Positions 53,351-64,000 of a stretch of 64,000 nt of DNA are shown in pieces. Positions within the stretch are counted from its first letter, which is position 1, and each line of letters starts with the position of its first letter. The notes beneath the pieces were generated by a model, which searched no databases, was not told the DNA's origin, and saw only the letters and a list, made by a program, of their open reading frames with translations. Made by a program: the position numbers and the translations under genes. This DNA is from Acanthococcus lagerstroemiae (lineage: Eukaryota > Arthropoda > Insecta > Hemiptera > Eriococcidae): the NCBI GenBank assembly GCA_031841125.1, contig CM063108.1:53094122-53158121 (forward strand). Direction: 5' to 3'.

Positions 53351-54440
53351 GGATGGGCAAAATCCGGGAACTCCAGGATTTAAATTCAAAATCTCAAATC
53401 CTTTTTAGAAAAGGATTTCAAATCCAAAATCCTAAACCCTTTCAATTTTCAGAAAATTGGGATTTTAAATTCACAATCCAATGATCTGAATTTTGACTTC
53501 TACATTTCAGTAACTTAGTAGTAAGCACCCACGTCAATCTTCAGTCTACCCTTTGGCTGAGGACCTTCGCATGCAATTTCTGTTGTCTGTAGCTCAGCAC
53601 TAAAATGCTAATCGTAATCAGTGAAAGAGAAAAATTTTTAGTTCTCTGTGTTCAGCGTTCTAACTTTTTTACTTACTAACAGGCAGGGACTGAAAGCTAG
53701 CTGAAAGCCGAACGATGTTGGCATGAAAGTCAAAGCTGAAAGTCGGAAGCCGATTGGGTTCAAACTCCAAAAACAAAAGCTGAATTTTTTTTTTTCAACT
53801 TCTTCCCGAAAAACTAAAAGTATAGACTGCTGATAATGAGAATTGCCAAAAAATCAACTTCTCAGAGTCCTAGACACTCTAGAGGCACCGAAATGCTAGG
53901 CAAACGGGGGGGGGGGTAGTAATATTATTGTAAAAGCTGCCCGAAAATCCGAAAGTCCAAAGTTGGAAAGCCGATAGCTGTACGATTTGGGCATGAAAGC
54001 TAAAGACGAAAGTCAGAAGCTGATTACGTTCAAAGCCGAAAGCGGAAGCCATATTTTTCAAGGTCAAAAGCTAAAGTCTAAAGCGAAAGCTTCAGTCCTT
54101 GCTAACAGGTGACTAAATGAGCTTCTCTCGCGTTCGCAGAATACAATAACAAAAAGGATGTAAAACTATCAATATGTAAGGTTAGGTTTTCAAGATATCA
54201 ATGAGTAAGTTGATGATAAATTGTTGAAACTTGTGGAATGAGGATTTTGGGGCGTTCGCTGTAAGTACCCTATTTTCCGATTTGGATTTTAATTATTTTT
54301 GGAAACATCAAAATACAAATCCTTTGCTGAAAATTAGGAGTTAAATCCGAAATCCTTTTTGAAAAAGAATTTGAAATCTAAAATCAGGATTTTTGGAAAT
54401 TTGGATTTAACATACCTGAGGATTTAAATTCTGCCCAACC
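53351..54440. mobile_element. MITE-like element hosting a second MITE
   Basis: GGATGGGCAAAATCC...GGATTTAAAT at the left mirrors GGATTTAAATTCTGCCCAACC at the right. Both subterminal regions are packed with AAATCCAAAATCC words in opposite orientation. The inner MITE 53684-54101 splits it. Confidence 0.6.
53684..54101. mobile_element. hAT-type MITE, CAGGGACTGAAAGCT family
   Basis: Ends CAGGGACTGAAAGCT and AGCTTCAGTCCTTG. An exact 8 bp duplication CTAACAGG (53676-53683 and 54102-54109). 418 bp, with GAAAGC/CGAAAG words repeated throughout on the plus strand. Confidence 0.92.
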
Positions 54441-54510
54441 TGGGAATTATACAATTTTGATGGGAAAAAACTGCCATCAAAGTTTTAGGGTGTGATCTAT
54501 TGATTGTCAG

Positions 54511-56076
54511 AAGAAACCCTCCCGCCTCACCCTTCATCCTTTGAGTTTCGGGGGGGGGGGGGTCAAGCCTTCAAAATTCAGTATTTTGGATTTTTCTCGA
54601 AAATAACGCATTATTTTAGAAAATGTCATCTCACAAAAAATATTCTTCATAAAATTCTCTATATTTTTTTCTTGTGTCATATTACAAAGATACAAGAATC
54701 TGTGGTGCCAACATTTATAAGAATTTACGATAGTTCATCTGGTCTTCTCTCTCCTTCCCGAGGGCCGGAGCTAGCGTGAGGGAGAGGAGACGAACTTTGG
54801 TAAACAAAATCATTTGCACAAAGGTACCAGAAGGGAGTCATAAGTGGAGAAGCAGTTCAAAAATCTGAGAAGACTGACCGCTTGTTTTGGCTTCTTTCTG
54901 TTGGAAATGCAATCCTAATTATGATGTGGAGGGGAAGATAGAAGCCGAGTTATAAATTCAAAATTTCGGAACAGTCGAGATTACTTAAACTTATTCTTCA
55001 ACGTGACAGTGTAATTTTTAATGTAAGCAGGTGAGTAGGGAACCAAGTAGAATCTTGAAATGCTAAGTAGTTCTCAACGAGGGGGGATAATGCTCCCTGA
55101 TGATGGTGTAGAGCTACCGAGGGGTGGCAGTTGTGTTTTGGGCGGTTGGCGCAATGAGCATGCTTTTGTATATAAGTGTGACTTCGAAGAATTCCGCTCT
55201 CTTATCTCAAAATTTAATTGGTAACTTCAAGGCGATGAAGTGAGTTTGATTACAACAAAATCTGTTATTTTTGTCTTCCGAAAAAAAAACACCACTCACT
55301 TTGTAGAAGCAGAGTTTTGGTCGTAACTAGTTCAGGCGGTTTGCAATCTTGAGTTCTGTTATCTGTTTTCATCTTTCTCCAAATGTATTTTTCTTTATTT
55401 CATTCTTTTGAGAATGGGCGAAACCGACTGGACATGAAAAAGCACTTTTGGGTTATTCAGTTCGAACGGGTCATCTGATTTTGCATCCAGGGGCCCGAAT
55501 CCTAAACTTCGCAATGGTAGATTACAGTTTCACTAGCGGAGAAGGGGTAACTGCCCCCTGCTCTACGGCTCCGGCGCGACTGTGTTGCCTGTATTAAAAG
55601 TTGACAACTATTACAAAGTATAATTTTATTTCTCTACCTATTATACTTACCTTAGTACGATTACGTGACTAACTGGACGCTGTTCAGCGCAAGGAAATCA
55701 AAATCAGCAAAATCTGTTTTTTGAGAACACGTGATTCGAAGTTCAAGCTCCATGTAGGAACTATATGACATAGCGTTCACTGATAAGCTTTTTTCAACGC
55801 GAGTACATATTTTTGAATCCGGGGCACAATTTTGAAAATTTCTACTTTTTACGCTCTTTCCAACAATATATTAATAACTCATTTTGCTTACAAATATCGG
55901 TTGGTTCCCTTACGCTTAACAGGGTCCAACTGTCGAAAATTCTCATAAATGTTGGCGGCGTCGACAGTTTTATGTCCTGATAAATATGATACATGTGAAA
56001 AAAACAGATACTTTCTGGGGGGGGGGAGTTGAACCCCACATTATGCGAAAGACGAGGGGTGCGGGAGGGTTTTTTC
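54511..56076. mobile_element. element with about 200 bp imperfect inverted ends
   Basis: AGAAACCCTCCCGC...CACCCTTC at the left mirrors GGGTGCGGGAGGGTTTTTTCT at the right. Further in, CAACATTTATAAGAATTTACG mirrors TCGAAAATTCTCATAAATGT. About 1.57 kb, noncoding, with G-runs near both ends. Target duplication not seen. Confidence 0.6.
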
Positions 56077-57750
56077 TAGTGCTGTTAGGATGATGTCCTA
56101 CAACATCCACTAATATTGTATAGTAAGTCCCCTCCCTCCTTCATCCCCTATTACTCAATTAAAATTCCTGGTGGACCATCAGGTACTCGAGTAATTTTAT
56201 CGCCTTAACTGTGATCGTTACAGACGTTACATTTTTCTTCAAAAATTTTCTGGTACCAGAGTTGCCAGATTTTTTCGGATGGATTGACAGATCTACCAGT
56301 ATTGCCCAAAGTCACCTAAAATTTTTTTTTCGTGAGCCATGTAGCCAACACGCTGAAAAACGTCTTGTACGCAACGAAAAGAATAGTAACTAAAATGAAC
56401 TATTAAATTCCAACTGACTCGGTCGTTCGTTGTGATGAAATCTTCAAAATTCCGAGAATCAGGTAAAATAACCTCAAGTCGCTCAATTGCGATCTGTTGC
56501 ATATTCATTTCTCTGGTCGTAAAATCAATCTTTCAAGTAGCTCATTTATCGCTCAATTTTGCAAGCTTGCCTGGGACGTTAGTTTGTTCTCGAAAAAAGA
56601 CGACCATATTGAGTAGATAACTAACTCCGCAATTTCGACGTCATATTTTTATCGAAATAAAGTCTCTGTTTAGAGTAGACGTCGAAATTACAATAATTAT
56701 GATTTCCCGCTGTGTAAAACTGTGTCAAATAGATGTTCTAGTTAATAAGGTTATACTAACTAGAGTAACAGTCTCTGTCATTTGAAGAACATGGACCTAA
56801 TGTCTTCTCGCACTCAACCCTCTATTTGGTCTACGCCAGGTCGAGATACGTTTATGGATTTAATAAGAACCGACTGACGACAAATTGTGTTCAAGGGCTA
56901 AGAAAATCCGAGTTCGGGGTAAGGTCTCGGTGCTAGACCCCCCAAGACAGAAAATTCAGTATAAATGTTCCCGAACTAGAAACTTTTCATTTTTCTATTG
57001 ACTTTTAAACTAGGAAAAACTGTAAATGTGATATTTTTAATGAATTTCGTTGAACATGTGTACGCCCGGGCACCGTCATGGAGGTCAGGCTGGAGGCAAA
57101 CAACCCCAGCAGCTCCGGTCTCGTCAGATCAGGATACGCTTTTATGAAATGATTGATTGGACAAGCGTCTGTGAAGAATCATGTTCCGCTCGAATTTCGG
57201 CAGGGGAAGCGAAAAAATGAGATTTTCTCGAATTCTATTTCGAAACCCAGCAGGTAACTCGCGCAGTAAGCCATAAACAAGTGTACGAAATTTCGTTTAA
57301 AAATAGGTACGAAAATTTTTGCGACCTCTCCCGAGCCGTGAATTCCAAGTGTTACGCCGGATGTGCTGTATTTCTGAGATTTTTATGTACGACGATTTCC
57401 ATGTTAGAAGTTTTCCCCTTTGTTCTCGGTTGGTTTACGAATCGAATTCGAACGACATCACAAGTATATTCATTGTCGCAATAATTTGACGTTTCTGGTT
57501 TGCACATGAAAAAAAGTTGTATTTCTCTGAGATGATATTCGATTTACAGGTTTTCAAAGTCTTCAGACACGAGTTTGTGAATTTCAGCAAATTTGCCAGT
57601 GTATCAGATTGATTGTTGCGGGCTAATAATGATTAGGCACATCTAGGCACTAGGCATGAACCTACATTAAAAATTTACTCTGTGAAATGATAATCATTTG
57701 CATTTTTTACAAGCATGCGTATTGGATGCATGCGTGTAAGAATGGAGACG
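56077..57750. other. noncoding, no gene seen
   Basis: A small inverted pair AATTTCGACGTC / GACGTCGAAATT lies at about 56631-56690. No recognised coding sequence. Confidence 0.4.
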
Positions 57751-58095
57751 TTGAAAATCTGAAAATTGAATATTATCTTGAAAAATTGTAAATATTCGAC
57801 CCTCAAATCTGTAGTGGTACTCCATGGGGTTGAATGTGACCTGTTAATCAAATACCATCTTGGAAAAATGACTAATATTTCACTCCAACCTTCTTTAGTG
57901 ATACATCGCGAGGCTGAATGTAAAAATTAACCCCAGAACTGAATTCACTGACCTCGAAAACGTATAAATCGAATAGCATCTTGAAAAGAAAATGACTAAT
58001 ATTTTAATTCCATCCTCTCCAGTGGTGTCCGAGGGATTGTATGTAAATATTACCCCAAAACAGAATTCAGTGATTATGAAAACCTATAAATCTAC
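57750..58095. repeat. degenerate tandem repeat, about three units of 115-125 bp
   Basis: Units share ATCTTGAAAA, ATGACTAATATTT, TTTA.TGGT.TCC and CCCCA.AAC.GAATTCA blocks. Similar words recur at 59310-59345 inside the Harbinger-like copy. Confidence 0.6.
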
Positions 58096-58150
58096 CCCTG
58101 TCTCGAATTTTACTTTTTTATCTTTCCCTCGGAATCATTAACCCACATTG

Positions 58151-59683
58151 CAGGGTGTCTATTCTCTGGAAAACCTAGAAAAGTCAGGCTTTCTGTTATG
58201 GCGGCTATACACTTAACGTATTTCGTATTTCATGACTTTTCACGAACCATTTCACGAAAAATATAACGAAATGCGAACCAATCCCTGTACACTTCTCCCA
58301 ATATCAGCTGTTTCGTGTTTTCATCTCATCCTGTTCGCGAGAATCTGAAAATCGGCGCGAAAAGACGCGAAAATGAAAAAATATTCAGTCTAGCTCCTCT
58401 CCCCGGCGTAAAAATTTTTTTGAGAAAGTTGTAATGAAACAAAAATTTGAAAACCAATGAATTCATCTTCTGGAACATCCTGCCATCGGGTTTTCCTTCG
58501 GCTCTCCTCTCCTTCGCAAATGTAGAGCAGGGTGAATGTAAGGGACTTCTGATATATTTGGGAAAGAGTAACTAATCCACAAAATTTGAAAAAAAAAAAA
58601 AATCTAAAGACCGCATAATAATTAGTATCGCGTTACGGAAGAGTCTATTGTTTTCAAATGTATGACCTTATATTGTATCTGTCGATATTCTTAAATTGAA
58701 GCCTCTTCCGCCTCCCCTGGTGCCATAATTTTCCTGGTCCTAACCACCTTTTTACTTTCATAGCATTTGTCGTTCGATATGCTGGAGCTTTTTCACCTGG
58801 GTTCCAGAATTCACTTTTATAGTTATTTTCCATCCCTTTAAACCATTCAGGCTCCACGAGGGAGGGGCTAATTCCGGTTATTCTAGTTTTCCTCGAGTTC
58901 CAAATTCTTTACGAGATTCTAAAGTCAATTTTTTGGACAGGATAGCCAACGAAGCTCTAAGACAATGATTTCGAATATCGCCTCGGATATTTTTATCCGA
59001 CCCCTTTCAGAGCACTGTCGTGTAATACTCGGCGAAAAATTGCCCGAAGTATCGAAATAGGAGTGGTTTTGTGTCGCTGATTTCGAATATCGCTTCCGAT
59101 TTTTAATCTGGACTAAATTTAAGCTCCTGTGCTTTCTCAGCTGAGAAATTTTTACGACGTTGTTTTCTATTAGCAACACTTTGAATAAATAAGACTGTAT
59201 TCTTACCCTATTCGGTGGCTTAATTAGAAAGGGTAAATTTCGAGTCAACCGTTGCTTGTCTTATGCCCTTGCTACCTCATGGGTCGCACCAGGAGGGATA
59301 GGATCCAAAAATTACCCCTAAAATCGAATGCAGCGACCTCGAAAACCTATAAACCAATTTTCGAATTTTATTCTTTCACCCCCCTCCCCTTCACGGTCGG
59401 CATTCAGTCACACGAAAAAAAATCTATGAAGTTGCTGAATGACATCGCACCAGGCTGCACCCCATAGAGCGCGTTTTCATTTCCATAATTAAATCTTTAC
59501 TCCCTCTTTGCCAAAGCTTCATAAGCACACGATATTCGCCGCTCACGACGTTCGATTAAATTTGACACCCCCCCCCCCCTGAATGTGTAATTTGTATTTG
59601 AAGGGTCTGGAAAACTGGAAAATTGGCCTGGAAAATCTGGAAAAGTCAGGGAAAATCAATTCGGAACAAGAATGGACACCCTG
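58151..59683. mobile_element. hAT-like element CAGGGTGTC, hosting a Harbinger-like copy
   Basis: Ends CAGGGTGTCTATTC and GAATGGACACCCTG are inverted, and both sides carry GGAAAA.CT.GAAAAGTCAGG. The immediate flanks are CATTG on both sides (5 bp, shorter than the usual hAT 8). The interior is mostly the Harbinger-like sequence from 58199. Confidence 0.65.
58199..59505. mobile_element. Harbinger-like repeat, copy 3, reversed
   Basis: Begins with the family end TGGCGGCTATACACTTAACG after TTA (58196-58198). It then runs as the reverse complement of 28230-29177, including GGATAGGATCC-type and CCATAGAGCGCG blocks. The far terminus is not seen, so it is truncated. About 58740-59080 is extra relative to copy 2. 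Confidence 0.7.
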
Positions 59684-59689
59684 CATTGG

Positions 59690-60429
59690 GAAATAAAACT
59701 ATATTTTACTTTTGATGTACGTCGAATGAACTTCCGCAATTTGAGAGGACAAATTTTTAACGGGATTGCGGACTAAGAAAGAAAATTTTCGTTAAAAGTG
59801 TCAAAACATTTACATTTTTATATAAAAGGAAGGTGGTTCAAGGGAACGTCTCCCCTTTATCCGATTGATTTGAAACCTTGCATGAATCTGTATTTTATTA
59901 AAACCAATCTAGGAGGGGGTGGGAGGCTGGTATAAAATTCGAAGAAATCTGCGAATAGTAAATAAGCGCCACAGTATACGTGAGTCACATTTTACATTTT
60001 CAAGACTAGGGTTGCCCTTTGCGAAACTTGAGCTGTAAATATTTTCTTTTTTCCTATGACTTATGACAGAAAATGGATAATGAAAAGGTTTTGAAAAACA
60101 ATAATCTATGATTTTCTAACCAGCTATATACGATTACAATCTTACCGATGCTGGTCACAACATAGTGATTATGAAGTGGGGTTGTAGAGGAACTCCACGT
60201 GTGAAATTGCAGCCCTGGAAAATGTTTTGAATGACAAAAAAGGTCTTGACAGTTTCGCTAGCCTGTTATGTTTTTAATGGTTTTTCTTTAACCGAACATA
60301 GGCGCCGGATAGTAAAAATGATTTGATGGGGAAAATTGTTATGTTAACGTCAGAATTCTAAGGGAATTTCAGGAATTTTCTCCTCAATTCCTCCCCCCCC
60401 CCTCCAAGAAATTGATTTCCTCGGAGTGT
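59690..60429. other. noncoding, possible small element at 60007-60213
   Basis: TAGGGTTGCCC at 60007 and TGCAGCCCTG at 60205 could be degraded inverted ends. Nothing else recognised. Confidence 0.35.
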
Positions 60430-60720
60430 GAGACGTTCGGCGATGCACGCATGCCAAAGTGGTCCCTATGACACTGCACCCCCAGCCCCGGATACTACTC
60501 TTTCGAGTATCGCACTTGTGGCCGGAGGGACGTTTTGGGGCCGGGCCTGAGCCCCCATTTCGCCGTGCCACAATCGGTGCGCGCGTCCTGCAAGGGCCAC
60601 CATGGGGTTACCTACTGACAGAGGTCCGCGCTCCCTGAGCACTAGTCTGGAATTCAGGTCCTCCGCAGTTGGACGCGCTGCCTCTTCCCTCACCTCCGCG
60701 TCTTGGTACGCGTAGCGATG
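60430..60720 (-). repeat. GCATGCGTGCATC repeat family, copy 2, with possible SINE head
   Basis: The minus strand carries the shared core (GGCATGCGTGCATCGCC, with CCGGGGCTGGGGGTGCAGTG). The upstream GC-rich part contains GACCTGAATTCC, loosely B-box-like. It could be a tRNA-derived SINE, but the A box is poor. Confidence 0.5.
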
Positions 60721-63054
60721 CAGGCAGATGGTGACGACGAGGGAGCCCTGCTGGGGGTCCGCAGCGCAGCTGTAGCAGCTCTCCTCAGATGGTACAGAGT
60801 TGTCCTGTTCGATGGTGTGGGCCGAGCTCGGAGTGTATATGTAACGAAAGATTTTGTCAACTCTTGCGATTCAAAGGGGAGGATAAACTCTCTAGATTTT
60901 GTGTAAATAACTTTTCACATCTTTCCTCTCCTCCGCCCATTTTACTCGAACATGAAAAATGATACGAAGAATTCCGCATGCATTATAAAATTTTCTTAAA
61001 AGAAGTCCGTATAAAACTGTTTTCTACATAATAATGTCTATTGGACAGATGACGTAATCAATCACAATTTCGTCTTCTCCCCTATCAACCGATTATCTTC
61101 GAAATGAACAGGGGTACAATTTGATTTCAAATCTTTGTATCGGCCGTCCAATTATAAATGCGGTATTGATTTTTGAAATATGTTGGAAGATCATTCACCC
61201 TAATTTGGCAATTACAGCGACTAAAAGAGTATTTTGTGGTATCAATTTTAACGATGTGGTTTTAAACTAAAATAATATTGAAACTGGAAGTACTTCCAAG
61301 AAAAATTCTACTTTTTATTCTTAGGTTACTTTGGCGTGCCAGCTCATACACGTAATACCTTTACTCGTACATTTTAACATTTGCTTGCGAATCGTATGCT
61401 GAACTGCATTGTGTTCCTTTCTGTATTATGAGTATAATTCTCTTTTCCCCGTACGATTTCATTCTCAATTACAATTTTAATTGCATATAATTAAGAATCA
61501 CCTTGAGACTCCCCTTAGTGAACAGTTTAAAGATGTAGGCATATGATGGAAACCGTCTGCATACATTAGGATGTATAAATCTACGAAAACTAGGCATATC
61601 TGAACAGAATCACTTCAGAATAGGTAATTCTTAGCACACATATTTTTTTTCGTTGGTTAATGACTGTTTCGCAGATGTGCTTTTGAAAATAGCTGTCGCT
61701 GTCGTCTAAGTATCGAATGTACTAGTCAAAGGCGCAACTCACTTAGCTTTTCCACCTGAAGACTGTCTTCGACTGGCCTGAATTCGAAGAATCGCAATGA
61801 AAATTCGCGGTAGTTGATAATTTTAGAGTAGACCCTATTATTATTTCGGCAAAATGGAAGTAAATTAGGCATTTTGAGTCAACCTTTCGTTTAGGCTGTG
61901 GAGAGCGAATGAATAATGAACTTGCGCGAGGACAGCGTGATTTGAAAATGAGAGGGAACTCGAGACATGAATTGTGTTTAGTGGCGTTCGAATCCCGGTT
62001 CGTATTCGGCGCTCCATTGTCACCTGTTGAATTTTTGATACTTTGATGTTTGAAGCATGGAAGCAGATTGTTATGCCTGTTGAATTTTTCATTTCTACTT
62101 TCGCACAATGACCCTGTGTGACGTTGATTTTAATTTTGAAGGGTCTCTTTTACGAGAATGTATTACTAAAACGAGCTATTTGGAGATAGGGTTTTTTCAA
62201 TTTTACTCGCCGCATGAAAACTAGAGTGTCTTTATTGTAGACGCCTTCTGCTCTGGCTTGCCTGGGAAATTACGATGCTGTCCTCGAGGACCGAAAAAAA
62301 AAACAGAGAACATAAAAAAGGATCAAATGATTAAGAACCCAGACACTCAAAAAAGTTCAGGCCTGGGGGATTCTCCTTTTCCTGTCCCTTCTCGTCAGGC
62401 CTGCTTATCACATGGAAGTACAGTCACCGAATTTTCAGTTTTACTAACACTTGCCTAACCAAGTCTAAGGTTCAACATAGAATTTAAAACATTAGGATTT
62501 TTCAATGTAAACTGCATTACCTGAAAATTCCTAAAAAGGATGAGACGAATACAATCAATAAATACGTCCTACAAGTAGATAAAATTGGGAACACTCTCAA
62601 ATCTCAAAAAAGGAAATCGTTTTTGGATTCAACGTTTTGATTTATAACTTTTTTTTTTTTTTTTTTTTCTTAATCGAGGTATCGAAAACTCTCTTTTGAA
62701 AATTATTTTCACAAAAATACCGCTAAACCTACTTTTGTAGGCCAATTTTGCATTCTGTGTCCAAATAATAATTTATCTTCGATAATAATTATCATTCTTG
62801 ACACTGTGAAATCTCAAAATAATATATAAAACCCCACCAAAGTACCTCACTGATGTATCAGGGAGGCGGGTTTGGCTTACTCCTTACCTCAACGTCGAAG
62901 AAATATATTTTCGGGAGGTATATATAATTTATCAAACTTTAAGAACTTTACCCTACTTTCTACGTCCAAATATCCTGTTTTCCGTACTCTTTTGTCAACT
63001 AACTTGTCTCTTTTTTGAAATTTGTAACCAACCAGAGCAACATCGTGATAACCG
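60721..63054. other. noncoding, no gene seen
   Basis: AT-rich sequence with a T-run at about 62651-62669. Several 60-120 codon frames (for example 61743-62108, minus) show no domain pattern. Confidence 0.4.
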
Positions 63055-63150
63055 ATGGTAGAGGGGCGTCTGGCGATGCACGCATGCCAAATTGGCACCG
63101 GGACACCGCACCCCTTATCCCGGAAACGTCCCGAATGGGCCTGCATCAAA
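63055..63150 (-). repeat. GCATGCGTGCATC repeat family, copy 3
   Basis: The plus strand reads GGCGATGCACGCATGCCAAA, then GACACCGCACCCCTTATCCC, the reverse of the family core. Confidence 0.65.
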
Positions 63151-63464
63151 ATAGGGAGGATAACACCATAATAATAGGAAATACACTGACAGAAATAATA
63201 AGGGTGTGAAGTACCCTTTTACCAAAAGAAGTTTTAATATCCAATTACCAGGATTCCCTTTTTTACATGTTTTACATACATAAAAGTATTCATGTAGCAC
63301 AATGATGTCCAAATCTAGCATCTTCCCCCTGGATCAGCAGCAAATCTGCGAGTTACTAATAGCATTTTCTAGTAAAATTTGAAACTGGATTACCTGTAGG
63401 CTTTAACTTTACTGCTCGAAATACTTAATAACTTACAGATGCTGATAATCTAAGGGAAAGGTTC

Positions 63465-63570
63465 CCCTCGGCACTGATGCCATGCCCGAAAGGGTGGTTT
63501 CCGGTGCTGGGGGTGCGGTGTCTCAGGGGCCACTTTGGCATGCGTGCATCACCATACGTCCCACCGCACC
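63465..63570 (+). repeat. GCATGCGTGCATC repeat family, copy 4
   Basis: GGTGCTGGGGGTGCGGTGTC, then GGCATGCGTGCATCACCATA and CCCACCGCACCATA, closely like copy 1. Confidence 0.7.
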
Positions 63571-64000
63571 ATACTATAATAAATCGAGGGGAAAGGAGTA
63601 CGATATGGGCGTCATTACTTAAGTATTAGGTACATTGTAGCCTTGTAACATCACCCTATTTTTAGGAATGGAACTTGATGTCCTAGGGTCGCAACTAGCT
63701 CCAATTACTGCAAGTTAAACAAAACAAAAAAAAAAGGGCTTTCGCTTCAATTTTTATGCCTCATCAAATCTTTCGGGGGAGGAGGCAGACTGTCAGCTTA
63801 TGAGGCAGAGGAAGAATCCCCGGATTGCAAGAACGACAATCAATTCTTATAGTTCATTTCCCCAACCCAGTTAACGAGGTGCGTGAGAGATAGGGTTGAA
63901 TGCCGATACTGACGTGTTTGCTACTTTGAAGTCCATATGAGGGAATGGTGAACAGAAGAATTGAATGCGTCCGTAGAAAAGGCGCCTGAGTTCACTTAGG
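63571..64000. other. noncoding, no gene seen
   Basis: No recognised element or coding sequence up to the window edge. Confidence 0.4.

Noticed and set aside
53058..53360. 100-codon minus frame rich in Ser/Thr
   Set aside because: No domain, and it overlaps the start of a MITE-like element.

Overview
This 64 kb window is eukaryotic, repeat-rich, moderately AT-rich DNA, most likely from an arthropod and probably an insect. The evidence is the repeat content: a Ty1/copia and a BEL/Pao LTR retrotransposon, LINE reverse-transcriptase relics, tRNA-derived SINEs, a mariner relic and many hAT-like, pogo-like and Harbinger-like short DNA elements. I found no protein-coding host gene that I can defend. 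The only substantial open frames belong to transposable elements. Species cannot be named from the sequence.

Layout. 1-9861 is a minus-strand copia element with an intact 2098-residue Gag-Pol frame and a very long 5' region; its 3' LTR lies beyond the left edge. It sits inside an older Harbinger-like repeat (9862-10278). 10279-16143 holds SINEs, a long CT microsatellite, a pogo-like MITE (13360-13777) and a degenerate TTGATCAAA/GACCAAAA-rich tract. 16515-22987 is a complete minus-strand BEL/Pao element with two identical 203 bp LTRs, a TGTGT target-site duplication and a Lys-type primer-binding site. Its gag-pol frame has three in-frame stops, and an extra small charged ORF lies before the 3' LTR. 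It landed in a DNA element with 22-23 bp inverted ends (16144-23382).

23383-37100 is a mosaic: a hairpin MITE, LINE relics, a foldback element, a 1955 bp Harbinger-like element flanked by TTA (27223-29177), SINEs nested in LINEs, and hAT-type MITEs with 8 bp duplications. 37100-40360 is mostly single-copy-looking noncoding sequence with a purine-skewed minisatellite. 40360-51750 contains two elements with clustered, inverted subterminal motifs, a MITE carrying GAACGCGTTC palindromes, an inverted LINE pair, a TTF-type zinc-finger (hAT-like) pseudogene interrupted by a MITE, a roughly 95 bp satellite, a mariner relic and a near-perfect 324 bp inverted repeat (50841-51742). 51750-64000 is MITE-in-MITE nests, a third Harbinger-like copy and a GCATGCGTGCATC repeat family.

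The genes do not form a pathway; the biology is layered transposition. Nesting gives a relative order: the copia and BEL insertions and several MITEs are younger than the DNA elements and LINEs they interrupt. The observations most worth following are the long palindrome, the SR-like and AT-hook segments of the copia polyprotein with its strand-asymmetric CCGA bias, the BEL element with identical LTRs but broken pol and an extra ORF, and the MITEs with dense palindromic or subterminal motifs. All similarity statements come from reading and aligning by eye; no database search was run.
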